From the IMG/VR virus record IMGVR_UViG_3300022562_001861, positions 1 through 30,377 of that record: a stretch of DNA of 30,377 nt; one strand, 5' to 3'. Below the pieces are notes generated by a model. It did no database searches and was not told the origin of the DNA. It saw only the letters and a program-made list of their open reading frames with translations. Numbering within the stretch: the first letter of the stretch is position 1; each line of letters opens with the position of its first letter. The stretch is from a virus. This document shows positions 22,753 to 29,970 of the stretch, in pieces. A program made the translations under genes and the position numbers.

Positions 22753-23046
22753 TTACAACTTCAAGTTTTTGAGATCTGCAGCAGAGGGTACGTGAATTTC
22801 CACTTCACCCTCTGGAGTACTGAACAGCTGTATGAGGCGTGCCTGTACTTCATCGTCAGGAACTTCCATAACTACTGTGCGTACTTCCTTGATCTCTTCA
22901 TCTTTCACGATTTTGATATCATAGTTGCAAGCAACAAAGCGCTGGAAGCGCTCAAACTGCATAAGTTGATGAAATAGATCACCCCAAGCAGTTAGTAGGT
23001 TGATTTGAATCTCTTCGGGGGTCTGTTCTTTATTCTCGTCTACCAT
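22753..23046 (-). CDS. Hypothetical acidic protein (97 aa)
   Basis: Unknown. A mostly helical, charged soluble protein starting with an acidic patch (MVDENKEQTPEE). A strand-rich part (VRTVVMEVP, EVEIHVP) follows near the C-terminus. The ATG at 23046 overlaps the previous stop (TAATG). It lies 10 bases ahead of the exported hydrolase gene. Confidence 0.58.
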   Translation of the reverse strand: MVDENKEQTPEEIQINLLTAWGDLFHQLMQFERFQRFVACNYDIKIVKDEEIKEVRTVVMEVPDDEVQARLIQLFSTPEGEVEIHVPSAADLKNLKL

Positions 23047-23309
23047 TACAACTCCGTTAGTACGTAGTACACAGCTAAACTAAATATTTGTAAGGTAAGT
23101 ATGAGAGCAACTAGATACACTACCCAATCTCGCTCAGTCTTACCTTTGTACTTTAGACCTCTATGGTTGACTTGAAAGTCAACATCACCAGAGGTTATAG
23201 TGATAGCTCCAGGAGTAATGTCTTGTGCATAAACACCTCCATTACCTAAGAGTATTTCACCACAAGGGTTTGCACTCTGTATAGAGGCAGGTTTAGGAGG
23301 CTGTGCCAC
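23046..23309 (-). CDS. Tail-anchored small protein with NPCGE motif (87 aa)
   Basis: Function unknown. A GTG at 23309 within the ThyX 3' end is the start, with AGG nearby. Residues 14-20 read NPCGEIL, the string that forms the radical-cysteine loop of ribonucleotide reductases, but no other reductase part is present. The middle is beta-rich (ITPGAITITSGDVDFQV), and residues about 64-85 form one membrane segment at the C-terminus. It is probably a tail-anchored membrane protein. Confidence 0.55.
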   Translation of the reverse strand: MAQPPKPASIQSANPCGEILLGNGGVYAQDITPGAITITSGDVDFQVNHRGLKYKGKTERDWVVYLVALILTLQIFSLAVYYVLTEL

Positions 23310-24234
23310 GAAGACCTAGCATGTCTTCTTCATGGTCGATAGTCTTACGATATTGTACAAAGCCTTTGAAGTTGCCATACCACACCTTGTGAGGAGCTAT
23401 CTGAAACAACGTATCAGGGTCAACTACAATATCTCTTACAGGAATCAATCCTCGATACACGTCTCCAGGAAGACTACCACGAGCAGCATGCTCAAAGGGA
23501 GACATATGACCTGAGGTAAAGAGCCGTTCAAACAACTCTATGTCTGCTGCAAAGTCTCTCCTACCATCGTGTGTCAAATAACTGACACGAGCGCATCGAC
23601 CGATAGAAACTTTGATTAGATCTTCAATGTCTAGCTCATCATACTCTTCATCTAGGATGAGAGGAAGATGCCATTCATTGGGCTCTAGTTCCTTAGGAGT
23701 ACCCTGCGCATATAGACCCTTCATCAGCTGAGCTACAGCTTCAATATCCGGATGAGCTTCAGGGTGTGCACGAAGGTTGAAGAAGTTGCTCCACTCTGTG
23801 GCTGTCACGATGACTGTGTGAAGCATGAAGGGCTCAAGCAGACGATTAGTAATCTGCTTATGAACCCCTTCTTCACTAAGGGCTGAAGCTACTTCTACAG
23901 CATGACCAGTTCCAAGGCCCCATAGCATACGGAGCCTACCTATTTGGTCTAGGTCTGTGATCTCTTCCTCAGCTTGCATGCCCTTCTGATTCTTACCCCA
24001 GTGCCAAGGGATGTATCCTCGCTCAAGAACCATCTTGATCATCTTGCTGACTGGGATGGCACGAGAGGATCCTGAGTTGCGAGAGAATATACGATGTGTA
24101 TTGAACTCTGCTAAGACAATGCGAGGGAACATGATCTCAAACGTGGTGAGCCTGTTCCCTGCAAAGAAAGAGTCTTTTAGAATACGTGCTGAATGTAGCC
24201 CGCTTTGACTATATATAGGATTAGGAAGGTTCAT
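23293..24234 (-). CDS. thyX: Flavin-dependent thymidylate synthase ThyX
   Basis: A 313-residue enzyme making dTMP from dUMP with FAD, NADPH and methylene-folate. The ThyX signature is THRIFSRNSGSSR (46-58, counted from the ATG at 24234), the divergent form of RHRxxSxxxxSxR used by many phages. The ARVSYLTHDGRRD region and FEHAARG fit the family. A start 5 codons earlier (24249) is also possible; 24234 has AAGGCG 6 bases before it. It supports DNA precursor supply together with the dNMP kinase downstream in the map. Confidence 0.9.
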   Translation of the reverse strand: MNLPNPIYSQSGLHSARILKDSFFAGNRLTTFEIMFPRIVLAEFNTHRIFSRNSGSSRAIPVSKMIKMVLERGYIPWHWGKNQKGMQAEEEITDLDQIGRLRMLWGLGTGHAVEVASALSEEGVHKQITNRLLEPFMLHTVIVTATEWSNFFNLRAHPEAHPDIEAVAQLMKGLYAQGTPKELEPNEWHLPLILDEEYDELDIEDLIKVSIGRCARVSYLTHDGRRDFAADIELFERLFTSGHMSPFEHAARGSLPGDVYRGLIPVRDIVVDPDTLFQIAPHKVWYGNFKGFVQYRKTIDHEEDMLGLRGTAS

Positions 24235-24436
24235 ATTTCGCCTTATCATCGACTTGAGTTTGAGTAGTAATAAGGCGCTTCACCTGTTCCAAATACATCA
24301 GCACCATTGTAGCATCCAGTCCTCTAGCAAATGCTACATTAAGCATAGTAACTGCAAGGACTGCAAGAGCAGTAGGGGACATCCCTTCTACTGCTTCCTT
24401 GGCTTTTAGAAAGCATTCTTCATCTTTACTTGACAT
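24221..24436 (-). CDS. Small hydrophobic-helix hypothetical protein (71 aa)
   Basis: Unknown. The centre (ALAVLAVTMLNVAFARG, about 22-38) is a short hydrophobic helix between charged ends. The ATG at 24436 overlaps the previous gene's stop by 11 bases. A role in the membrane is possible but not certain. It ends inside the ThyX start region. Confidence 0.55.
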   Translation of the reverse strand: MSSKDEECFLKAKEAVEGMSPTALAVLAVTMLNVAFARGLDATMVLMYLEQVKRLITTQTQVDDKAKYEPS

Positions 24437-24716
24437 GCAGATTCAGCCAATCAAGGCATCCACGGGCGAACTTGATAGCAGGCCACGACCAAGTAGGTGC
24501 GTTGAAATCAAGCCAGTCAAACGCCTTCTTGAGATTCTTCTCCACCGCCTTCGTCCACTCAGCAGGAACAAAGTTGCCAAGGCAGTACAGGACTACAGCC
24601 AAAACAATGAGGGGCATGAACAGCCATGCCAGGAACGCTACAAGCTTGATCACATACCAAGCTCCAATGATGGCACCCAGAATGACGGCACCAGATACGA
24701 ATGATTTATAGTTCAT
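24426..24716 (-). CDS. Two-segment membrane protein (possible holin)
   Basis: A 96-residue protein with hydrophobic segments at about 7-23 and 25-46, then a tryptophan-rich amphipathic C-terminal half. The size and topology are within the range of holins, and an exported hydrolase lies 2 kb downstream on the same strand. No charged-tail signature proves it. ATG at 24716 overlaps the preceding stop (TAATG). Confidence 0.55.
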   Translation of the reverse strand: MNYKSFVSGAVILGAIIGAWYVIKLVAFLAWLFMPLIVLAVVLYCLGNFVPAEWTKAVEKNLKKAFDWLDFNAPTWSWPAIKFARGCLDWLNLHVK

Positions 24717-24889
24717 TACCTCTCCTTAGGCATCGTTAGTTGTTCTATGATGCGCTTCTGTTGTTCTATTACTTGTTGTTGAGCATTGTAAGCTCTGATG
24801 AGAACCCCGTACTTAGCACTGAGGTTTCTCTTCTTGGTCAGCTCATTCTTCCAACGACTGGTCAGAATCTTTAGTTTTCGACTGTACAT
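24716..24889 (-). CDS. Small basic coiled-coil protein (57 aa)
   Basis: Unknown. The ATG at 24889 is preferred to a GTG at 24901. A lysine/arginine-rich N-terminal half is followed by a heptad-like helix NAQQQVIEQQKRIIEQLTM. It lacks a membrane anchor, so it does not fit a classic spanin. It overlaps the cysteine-rich gene ahead by about 47 bases. Confidence 0.5.
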   Translation of the reverse strand: MYSRKLKILTSRWKNELTKKRNLSAKYGVLIRAYNAQQQVIEQQKRIIEQLTMPKER

Positions 24890-25088
24890 CGTAGGCTTCA
24901 CTTAGAGTAAACTCTATACGATCAAAGCACTCAGTACAACCATCACAGTAATCCTGAAAGTGACAGTCTTTGATCGTTTGACCTTCTTTAGTCCACCCAT
25001 CAGACCAAGAGTTTAGAGACCACCCATGCATTGTCACGTATGCTATCTGGTGTATCTCAAAGTGAGAGGGAACGTCTATAGAAGCCAA
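24843..25088 (-). CDS. Small protein with cysteine cluster (81 aa)
   Basis: Unknown. GGAGG lies 6 bases before a TTG at 25088, inside the end of the exchanger gene, so TTG is taken as start; a GTG at 25106 has no such site. Residues about 42-54 hold CHFQDYCDGCTEC, a likely metal-binding knuckle. The acidic end is low in complexity. It may be translationally coupled to the exchanger. Confidence 0.55.
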   Translation of the reverse strand: MASIDVPSHFEIHQIAYVTMHGWSLNSWSDGWTKEGQTIKDCHFQDYCDGCTECFDRIEFTLSEAYDVQSKTKDSDQSLEE

Positions 25089-26089
25089 CCTAATCCTCCT
25101 AGCCACAACCCGAATAGCCCGAGGAGCATCACACCGTGGTGTACCTTGAGCTTCTTTGGTATCAGGAATAGTGCCAAGACGACAGCCGTGACACAGACTA
25201 ACCCGATACGCAAAGATTGGACATGAGCAGCCGTGCCTGCAGCACTGATATGGACGTCCCCATAGACTAGCCCATACACGAGCAGAGGCAAGCCCAGACA
25301 GACCGTGATATCGAAGATGTTGGAACCTATAGCGTTTGCAATAGCGTCGTCGTAATCACCCTTCTTGGCGTCTTTCAAAGAGATGATTGTGTCAGGAACT
25401 GAAGTGGCAGCTGCACCAAATACTACAGCTGTAAGGAATGCAGGTACTTCCCAAGCCTGTGCCAGGGCGACAACTGCCCACGAGAGTCCGTAACATAGGA
25501 CACCAATGAATGTGGCAGACACACTAAGGTAAAGCCATGCTTTACCTGCAGTCATCTCTTCCTCGTCATCATCATCATCATCATCTTCTTCCTGTGGATT
25601 GGCGCGTCTATAGTTGCGAGTCTGCAACCACAAGAAGGATAGATACCAGAGATATACACACAACAACCCCAGTCCCATGTACCAGTCAAGAGTGGTTCCT
25701 GAGAGAAGTGCGATAAGGATCAGTTCAGCTGCAATGAAGAAGAGACCGTCTCGTATGACTGTCTTCTTATCCAATGTAATGGACGTATGCTGCTTTCCCC
25801 AAGTCACCGTCAGAACAATCAATGCAGGGATGATGACTGCATTGAAAACAGCGCTTCCTGCACAAGTAGCAATGCCTGCAGAGAAGCCGTCTACATCTTT
25901 GAAGAAGAACAGCAGACAGAAGGTGGTCAGTAACTCTGGAAGGGAGGAACCAATGGCGTTGATAGTTGCCCCTCTAACTCCTGGTGGGAAAGCTTTCCCA
26001 ACAAAGTCAGAGCCAGCCTCGAAATAATCACAAGCCTTTGCTATTCCAATAGATGCGCCGACGATCATCAGCAACGCAATTAATGTCAT
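25076..26089 (-). CDS. Sodium/calcium exchanger family (CaCA) membrane antiporter
   Basis: A 337-residue, about ten-pass membrane protein with the two inverted alpha repeats of the CaCA family: NAIGSSLPELLTT (44-56) with GSAVFNAVI (78-86), and GAAATSVPDTIISL (225-238) with NAIGSNIFDITV (252-263). The central cytoplasmic loop has a run of acidic residues, EEDDDDDDDEEE (167-178), reminiscent of Ca2+-binding loops of eukaryotic exchangers. It would move Ca2+ (or another cation) across the host membrane in exchange for Na+, H+ or K+. The start ATG overlaps the preceding gene by 4 bases. Phage-encoded cation exchangers are rare. It stands in the same leftward region as TerD, vWA and TerB-like genes, which suggests a shared Ca2+ role. 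Confidence 0.92.
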   Translation of the reverse strand: MTLIALLMIVGASIGIAKACDYFEAGSDFVGKAFPPGVRGATINAIGSSLPELLTTFCLLFFFKDVDGFSAGIATCAGSAVFNAVIIPALIVLTVTWGKQHTSITLDKKTVIRDGLFFIAAELILIALLSGTTLDWYMGLGLLCVYLWYLSFLWLQTRNYRRANPQEEDDDDDDDEEEMTAGKAWLYLSVSATFIGVLCYGLSWAVVALAQAWEVPAFLTAVVFGAAATSVPDTIISLKDAKKGDYDDAIANAIGSNIFDITVCLGLPLLVYGLVYGDVHISAAGTAAHVQSLRIGLVCVTAVVLALFLIPKKLKVHHGVMLLGLFGLWLGGLGWLL

Positions 26090-26214
26090 TTGATACTCTC
26101 CTCTAGATCCATTAACACTCCAAGCACAACAAAGATTCCCCGGAGTGGCAGGCTAAGCGCGTACATCACAGGGAAAAGGGCTACGAATGCTATAAAACCT
26201 ATTACACCATACAT
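26086..26214 (-). CDS. Small membrane protein (42 aa)
   Basis: Unknown. The ATG at 26214 is chosen because GGAGG lies 4-5 bases upstream, and the longer frame to 26268 would run into the terminator at 26246-26281. It has one long hydrophobic stretch (residues about 2-34, possibly two helices), ending acidic. It is coupled to the exchanger by ATGA, so it may be a partner subunit. It is the first gene after a terminator, so it would rely on read-through or on its own promoter in the 30 bases between. Confidence 0.55.
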   Translation of the reverse strand: MYGVIGFIAFVALFPVMYALSLPLRGIFVVLGVLMDLEESIK

Positions 26215-26245
26215 AGAGCCTCCATTAACATAATTACCCCCAACT

Positions 26246-26281
26246 AAAAAACCCCCTGTAACCTTCAAAAGTTACAGGGGG
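26246..26281 (-). terminator. Intrinsic terminator after the TerB-like gene
   Basis: CCCCCTGTAAC (26252-26262) pairs perfectly with GTTACAGGGGG (26271-26281). On the minus strand six T follow (26246-26251). It ends the transcript that carries the gene at 26302-26979. Confidence 0.95.
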
Positions 26282-26301
26282 CCGACCTTACAGGTAGGTC
26301 T

Positions 26302-26979
26302 TCAGTTCGACGAGAGATACATGTCGAACAAGAACTGTACATCCGCAGGAATGTCACCCTGCGCATTGGTCTTGAGATTGCTCAGAAGAGCCTTCTCCGT
26401 CTCATCCACCTGCCCATCTCCATGGATCTTCTCCTTGAGGTACGCAGCCTCATCGGAATCGATCACACCGGGACTGGTGTCATCTTCCAACACGTAGCTG
26501 GAGATGCTGTCCACAAACAGCTGAGTCCAGCTCGGGTCATTGGCACGACCCGACACAACGTCATTGAGATCGAAGATGAAGTCTGCTTCCTCACGGTCGA
26601 TCTTGCCATCTGCATAGATGGCGGTGCGGATCTGAGTGACCTCCTCCGCATCGATCACACCATCCGCAAGGACGGCAGCCTTCAAACTCTCCAAAGTTAC
26701 TTCTTGTTGTTCAGTCATGTTTTTTCTCTCTCGTTCTACTACCTGTGTTATTTCGTACAGATGGAAAGCACGTTCATCCTCTCCATCGAAGCAGCCTTTC
26801 CAAGGGTCTCCCAGAAAGTCTACTACGTACACTATCTTGTCTCCACACCTTGGAATACTCGCATAGAGTTGTCCATGTCGGAGACGAACATATGCTACTT
26901 GTTCCCCGTCATAATAAACATCGTACTGTTCAGGACAAGCAGTACATGTTTGTACAAAACGGTAAGGGCCTATGTTCAT
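26302..26979 (-). CDS. Fused CPEQYDV-domain and TerB-like/EF-hand-like protein (225 aa)
   Basis: Residues 1-87 are a small beta-rich domain with ACPEQYDVYYDGEQVAYVRL and DGEDERAFHL, a pattern seen in other phage and bacterial hypothetical proteins. Residues 88-225 hold four units of the form DGxIDxxE (LADGVIDAEE, YADGKIDREE, PGVIDSDE, GDGQVDETE), in the manner of TerB-like or EF-hand-like proteins of tellurite-resistance loci. The DG-ID-E pattern suggests Ca2+ binding. The ATG at 26718 (residue 88) has GAGAGA upstream, so a separate TerB-like product may also be made. It is followed by a terminator and then the exchanger block. TerD and vWA genes lie upstream. Confidence 0.72.
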   Translation of the reverse strand: MNIGPYRFVQTCTACPEQYDVYYDGEQVAYVRLRHGQLYASIPRCGDKIVYVVDFLGDPWKGCFDGEDERAFHLYEITQVVERERKNMTEQQEVTLESLKAAVLADGVIDAEEVTQIRTAIYADGKIDREEADFIFDLNDVVSGRANDPSWTQLFVDSISSYVLEDDTSPGVIDSDEAAYLKEKIHGDGQVDETEKALLSNLKTNAQGDIPADVQFLFDMYLSSN

Positions 26980-27347
26980 AGCCTACTTATTCCTTCGAGT
27001 TTTAGTTCAACTCGAAACTGTTCTATCTCATATTCATCTAAGTAAGTAGGTTCCCTATTGATATACATCACACGTTTAGGTGAAATGCGTTTTAGTTCTT
27101 CCCACTCACCTTCTTCAGTCAGGCAGTAAAGGAAATGATAGCCTGACTGCTCAATGACGCGATAGTACTTTTTGTCGAGGTACATTGCACACTCACCGCG
27201 CAAGAACTCCCTCTTGACTTTTACCTTCTTGCTAATGGTCTTATGCCTAGTCAATGGTGTTTTTACAAAGGTGCCAGCGTCTGGACTCACCCACCAGTCA
27301 ACCTTATGTTTCTTGATTTTGTACAGGCTATGTGACAAAATAGGCAC
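26976..27347 (-). CDS. Hypothetical protein (123 aa)
   Basis: Not recognised. It begins with a GTG at 27347 that overlaps the last bases of the tRNA-like RNA, and the true start may lie later; no good ribosome site is seen. It has a basic N-terminal half (KISKKVKVKREF) and a strand-rich, aromatic C-terminal half (YHFLYCLTEEGEWEELKRI). It ends in an ATGA overlap with the fused TerB-like gene. Confidence 0.5.
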   Translation of the reverse strand: MPILSHSLYKIKKHKVDWWVSPDAGTFVKTPLTRHKTISKKVKVKREFLRGECAMYLDKKYYRVIEQSGYHFLYCLTEEGEWEELKRISPKRVMYINREPTYLDEYEIEQFRVELKLEGISRL

Positions 27348-27527
27348 CCGGGGCAGGAGTCGAACCTACTAAACGTCTTTCAACACAGTAAGTCTCGTCG
27401 TATCTATTCTCTTACTGACAAAGCCGTCACTTTGCTTTCAGACCAACAACAAGATATTTCACTACCTTAGGTGCACCTTAGGGTAGCTTTACCGTGTTTC
27501 GCTGTCCACCGCCAGCGTTGCCCGAGT
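27345..27527 (-). ncRNA. tRNA-like structured RNA with long insert
   Basis: On the minus strand, ACTCGGG (27527-27521) pairs with CCCGGGT (27352-27346) as a 7-bp acceptor-like stem with one wobble. A T-arm GTAGG-TTCGACT-CCTGC (27369-27353) has the canonical T-loop. A D-like arm CGCT/AGCG (27500-27503, 27514-27517) and an anticodon-like stem AACAC/GTGTT (27498-27494, 27386-27382) enclose about 107 bases. The enclosed part has its own hairpins, including CAGTAAG/CTTACTG (27417-27411, 27392-27386). The discriminator would be G27345 and no CCA is encoded. Options are a tRNA with an insert, a reduced tmRNA-like molecule or a processing signal. It is probably functional, as the pairings are perfect or near perfect. 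Confidence 0.5.
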
Positions 27528-27583
27528 AAAAAACCAGCAGGGTAGGCTAAGGATTGATTCTGTTGAATCACCTACCCTGCTGG
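27528..27583 (-). terminator. Intrinsic terminator after the vWA gene
   Basis: CCAGCAGGGTAGG (27534-27546) pairs perfectly with CCTACCCTGCTGG (27571-27583). An inner hairpin GATTC/GAATC sits in the loop. Six T follow on the minus strand (27528-27533). It ends the TerD-vWA transcript, directly at the 5' base of the tRNA-like RNA. Confidence 0.95.
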
Positions 27584-27592
27584 TACAACGAA

Positions 27593-28261
27593 CTAAGCGT
27601 TACGTGCCAACCACGCTAGCTGTCCATAGCTCAGTCCTTCGGCTTCTGCGGCAGTAACACAAGCGACCACATCGATCGAACCCATGTCATTGTCGAGCTT
27701 GTCCAGGAACTGAGCTGCACCTGGATCGTTACCCACCTGTACTAGCGTGAAGCCGATCCTTGGACGTCCAAACTCCTTGGCTGCTGACTTGATGGCTTTG
27801 ATGACAGCTCCTTCGCTGTCAGGACGACCATCTGTGTAACCAATGATGACGACATCCTTATCGGACATACGTGCTTTGGATACAGCGTCATTGATTGCAG
27901 CTGCAAGGTTAGTGCTTCCCATGTTCCCGAAGCGACTGAAAGCGTCATGGACGTTTGCAGCAGTGACTCCGTCGAACATACGAGACATTGAGCCGAAGGC
28001 GACCAACGTAAGTCCGTCGTCGTCGTACTGTTCAGCCTCGCGTGCAATGGCTCCTGCCACCTCTTCTACCTCACCTAGACGATCACGTCCGGGCATACGG
28101 TTGGAGGCAATACCCATGGAACCTGAGCAGTCCACGAGCATGATGGCATCGAGCTTGGAAAGCTCTTCAGCCGAAAGACTTGGCGTTACATCTTTGCCAA
28201 TCGGATCTTTCGGCTTGATCTCCTGACCTTGGTCAGGTTCTTTCTTTGAAAACCAACCCAT
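27593..28261 (-). CDS. von Willebrand factor A domain protein (Ter-associated)
   Basis: A 222-residue protein with a complete metal-ion-dependent adhesion site: D44-C-S46-G-S48 (MLVDCSGSMG), T117 (GSTNLAAAI) and D144 (GYTDGRPDSEG). The first 30 residues are hydrophilic (MGWFSKKEPDQG). It resembles TerF/TerY-type vWA proteins that accompany TerD, which bind divalent metal and act as scaffold partners in stress responses. It is read after the TerD gene with 37 bases between, and it is followed by a strong terminator. Confidence 0.85.
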   Translation of the reverse strand: MGWFSKKEPDQGQEIKPKDPIGKDVTPSLSAEELSKLDAIMLVDCSGSMGIASNRMPGRDRLGEVEEVAGAIAREAEQYDDDGLTLVAFGSMSRMFDGVTAANVHDAFSRFGNMGSTNLAAAINDAVSKARMSDKDVVIIGYTDGRPDSEGAVIKAIKSAAKEFGRPRIGFTLVQVGNDPGAAQFLDKLDNDMGSIDVVACVTAAEAEGLSYGQLAWLARNA

Positions 28262-28298
28262 TCTGCTTCTTTCGTAAAGGTTTGCGAAGAAGCAGTGT

Positions 28299-28841
28299 TC
28301 AGGCTGCTGTGACGATGTCCCAGAGCTGCTGGGAGTTCTGGAGACCCTTGAGCGTGCCGACCTTGCTCTCGTTCACCAGCTGCGCACCGATGGGAGAGGT
28401 GTTGTCGATCTTGGCAAGCACAAGCACGTTGCCTACGTCACCCGTATCGAGAGCAACCATGTTGGTGTTGCCCTTGTCATCCACGATGGAGACCTGGACA
28501 TCACTTCCTGCGAAACGAGCCTTGTCACCCTTCTGAATGGCACCGTAGTCCCATACCACGAGGTGAACCTCGCTCATCTCTTCCAAAGAAGTGATGCGCA
28601 TGGTCTCTTCATTGCCGCCCGAATCGACTGTGTCACCCACACCCGCATCGCCAGAGAGCTTCATGTAAGGGTAGCCCTGCAGGTCACCCTTCTCACCGAA
28701 GTAGACCATACCAGTCTTGCCCGTCTTGTCTTTGTAGATGGCTGCGAGATCGAAATCTGCACCCGTCTTCCAGCTCATCTTGACCATGAGCTGCTTCAAG
28801 GACTCCAACGTTGCTGCTCCACCCTTTTGCTTGATATCCAT
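28299..28841 (-). CDS. TerD-family stress/tellurite-resistance protein
   Basis: A 180-residue protein of the TerD/TerE/CabC group. MSWKTGADFDLAAIYKDK, then YFGEKGDLQGYPYMKLSGDAGVGD and the NEETMRI strand match the family's Ca2+-binding core with its many conserved acidic and glycine residues. A second half VVALDTGDVGNVLVLAKIDNT continues the fold. TerD proteins bind Ca2+, act at the inner membrane and confer resistance to tellurite, colicins and some phages in bacteria. ATG at 28841 has AGGAGAGAG upstream. It is the first gene of the Ter block and is followed by the vWA gene. Confidence 0.9.
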   Translation of the reverse strand: MDIKQKGGAATLESLKQLMVKMSWKTGADFDLAAIYKDKTGKTGMVYFGEKGDLQGYPYMKLSGDAGVGDTVDSGGNEETMRITSLEEMSEVHLVVWDYGAIQKGDKARFAGSDVQVSIVDDKGNTNMVALDTGDVGNVLVLAKIDNTSPIGAQLVNESKVGTLKGLQNSQQLWDIVTAA

Positions 28842-28852
28842 GTATCTCTCTC

Positions 28853-29614
28853 CTAATGTTGTACTACACTCATGAAGACATCTATACTACTATGCAAGTC
28901 TTCAATCGTACCATTGTTAGAGAGCAGGCAATCAAAAAGCTCTGGCTCCATGGACCGCTGCTCCCGCTCGGATTTATGATTAGTTATCCCAGGCTCACCC
29001 ACGTCGTCAAGAACTTTCCTGTCAAGCTTGACGATTTTGCCGCCCCGCTTTGAAAGCTGTTCAATTTCGTTTCTGAACCTGATGTCGCTAATCACAACAC
29101 CGGGCGGGGCGGATTGTTTCAACAATCCCTGACTTTTCTCATAGACGTAAGCTGGCTGGATAACCTTTGGCATTACGACGTTGAGAGCGTAATCAATCCA
29201 TACATTCTCAAAATAGGTTTCTCGCCCCCACTCTGTACCGAGAGACTGTAATACGATGCGGGGAGATGTCTCACCTTTTGCTAAATGGAAACATTTGTCC
29301 TTAAAGTCGACGTACCATTCCAGGAGCTGGGCCTGGTGTACCGTGCCGGCAGAATCTTGCGTCAGCTCTGCAAGCCACGCCTTATAGTAGTGGTGGAACT
29401 GCGCCGTGACTGCATCCCAATCTGGCATGGCTTTTGCATTACGAAAGTCACTGGCGCCCCACATCTGTTTGTCAGTGTAGTTCCACACTTGTCTAACAAA
29501 ACGCTTGAGAGGATCAGCTAAAGCAATGTGTACATAACCATAGTCTTTACTGATGTAAGAAGCTACAGTGTCCTTACCTGATCCTGCTAGTCCACATATT
29601 CCAAGAGCGGTCAT
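28853..29614 (-). CDS. Deoxynucleoside monophosphate kinase (T4 gp1-like)
   Basis: A 253-residue P-loop kinase. Walker A is GLAGSGKDT (8-16), followed by an adenylate-kinase-like layout with ADPLKRFV, and the late motif VVISDIRFRNEIEQL with a GGKIVKLDR strand typical of T4 dNMP kinase. It would phosphorylate dNMPs (in T4: dGMP, dTMP and hydroxymethyl-dCMP) to dNDPs for phage DNA. ATG at 29614 overlaps the preceding stop by 4 bases. Eleven bases separate it from the TerD gene. Confidence 0.86.
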   Translation of the reverse strand: MTALGICGLAGSGKDTVASYISKDYGYVHIALADPLKRFVRQVWNYTDKQMWGASDFRNAKAMPDWDAVTAQFHHYYKAWLAELTQDSAGTVHQAQLLEWYVDFKDKCFHLAKGETSPRIVLQSLGTEWGRETYFENVWIDYALNVVMPKVIQPAYVYEKSQGLLKQSAPPGVVISDIRFRNEIEQLSKRGGKIVKLDRKVLDDVGEPGITNHKSEREQRSMEPELFDCLLSNNGTIEDLHSSIDVFMSVVQH

Positions 29615-29970
29615 AGTCCGTAATACCTTGCCTGCTCGTCAGTGAGCTTCACAATAACATCACCACGAGGAAGAGTATTCATGGTTCTGTTCAAGTCTTC
29701 TACTTCTACTTCAAGCATGTGAATACGCTCTAGACATGCGTCCACATACAAAGCCTTCTCGCTGTACTCAGTCTTGTCACGTCTGAGAGCTATCAACAGG
29801 TTGACTGCGTTGTCTCTACTCTTGACTAATTTGGTGAGCTTCTCTTTAAGTTCACTCAGCTCAGGTAGCATAGAGTTACGAACCTTGTGCTCAATAGCTG
29901 CAGCAAGATCTGCTCTATTTATATACAACGTCTTACCGTTGGTAAAGTCTAGTACATTCTTTTCACTCAT
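29611..29970 (-). CDS. Coiled-coil hypothetical protein (119 aa)
   Basis: Unknown. A long predicted coiled coil covers residues about 30-95 (LPELSELKEKLTKLVKSR, LEVEVEDLNRTMN), with an acidic N-terminus. It follows the SbcC-like gene with a 4-base overlap and may assist it, a positional guess. Confidence 0.58.
   Translation of the reverse strand: MSEKNVLDFTNGKTLYINRADLAAAIEHKVRNSMLPELSELKEKLTKLVKSRDNAVNLLIALRRDKTEYSEKALYVDACLERIHMLEVEVEDLNRTMNTLPRGDVIVKLTDEQARYYGL

Noticed and set aside
23046-23309. Ribonucleotide reductase fragment
   Set aside because: Only the NPCGE string matches; no other reductase motif is found and the protein ends in a membrane segment.
24716-24889. Rz-type spanin
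   Set aside because: A coiled coil is present but no membrane anchor or lipobox.
27345-27527. Complete tmRNA (ssrA)
   Set aside because: The element is about half the usual length, the first base is A rather than G, the usual G3-U70 pair is absent, and no tag reading frame with the usual end is present. Only a tRNA-like call is kept.
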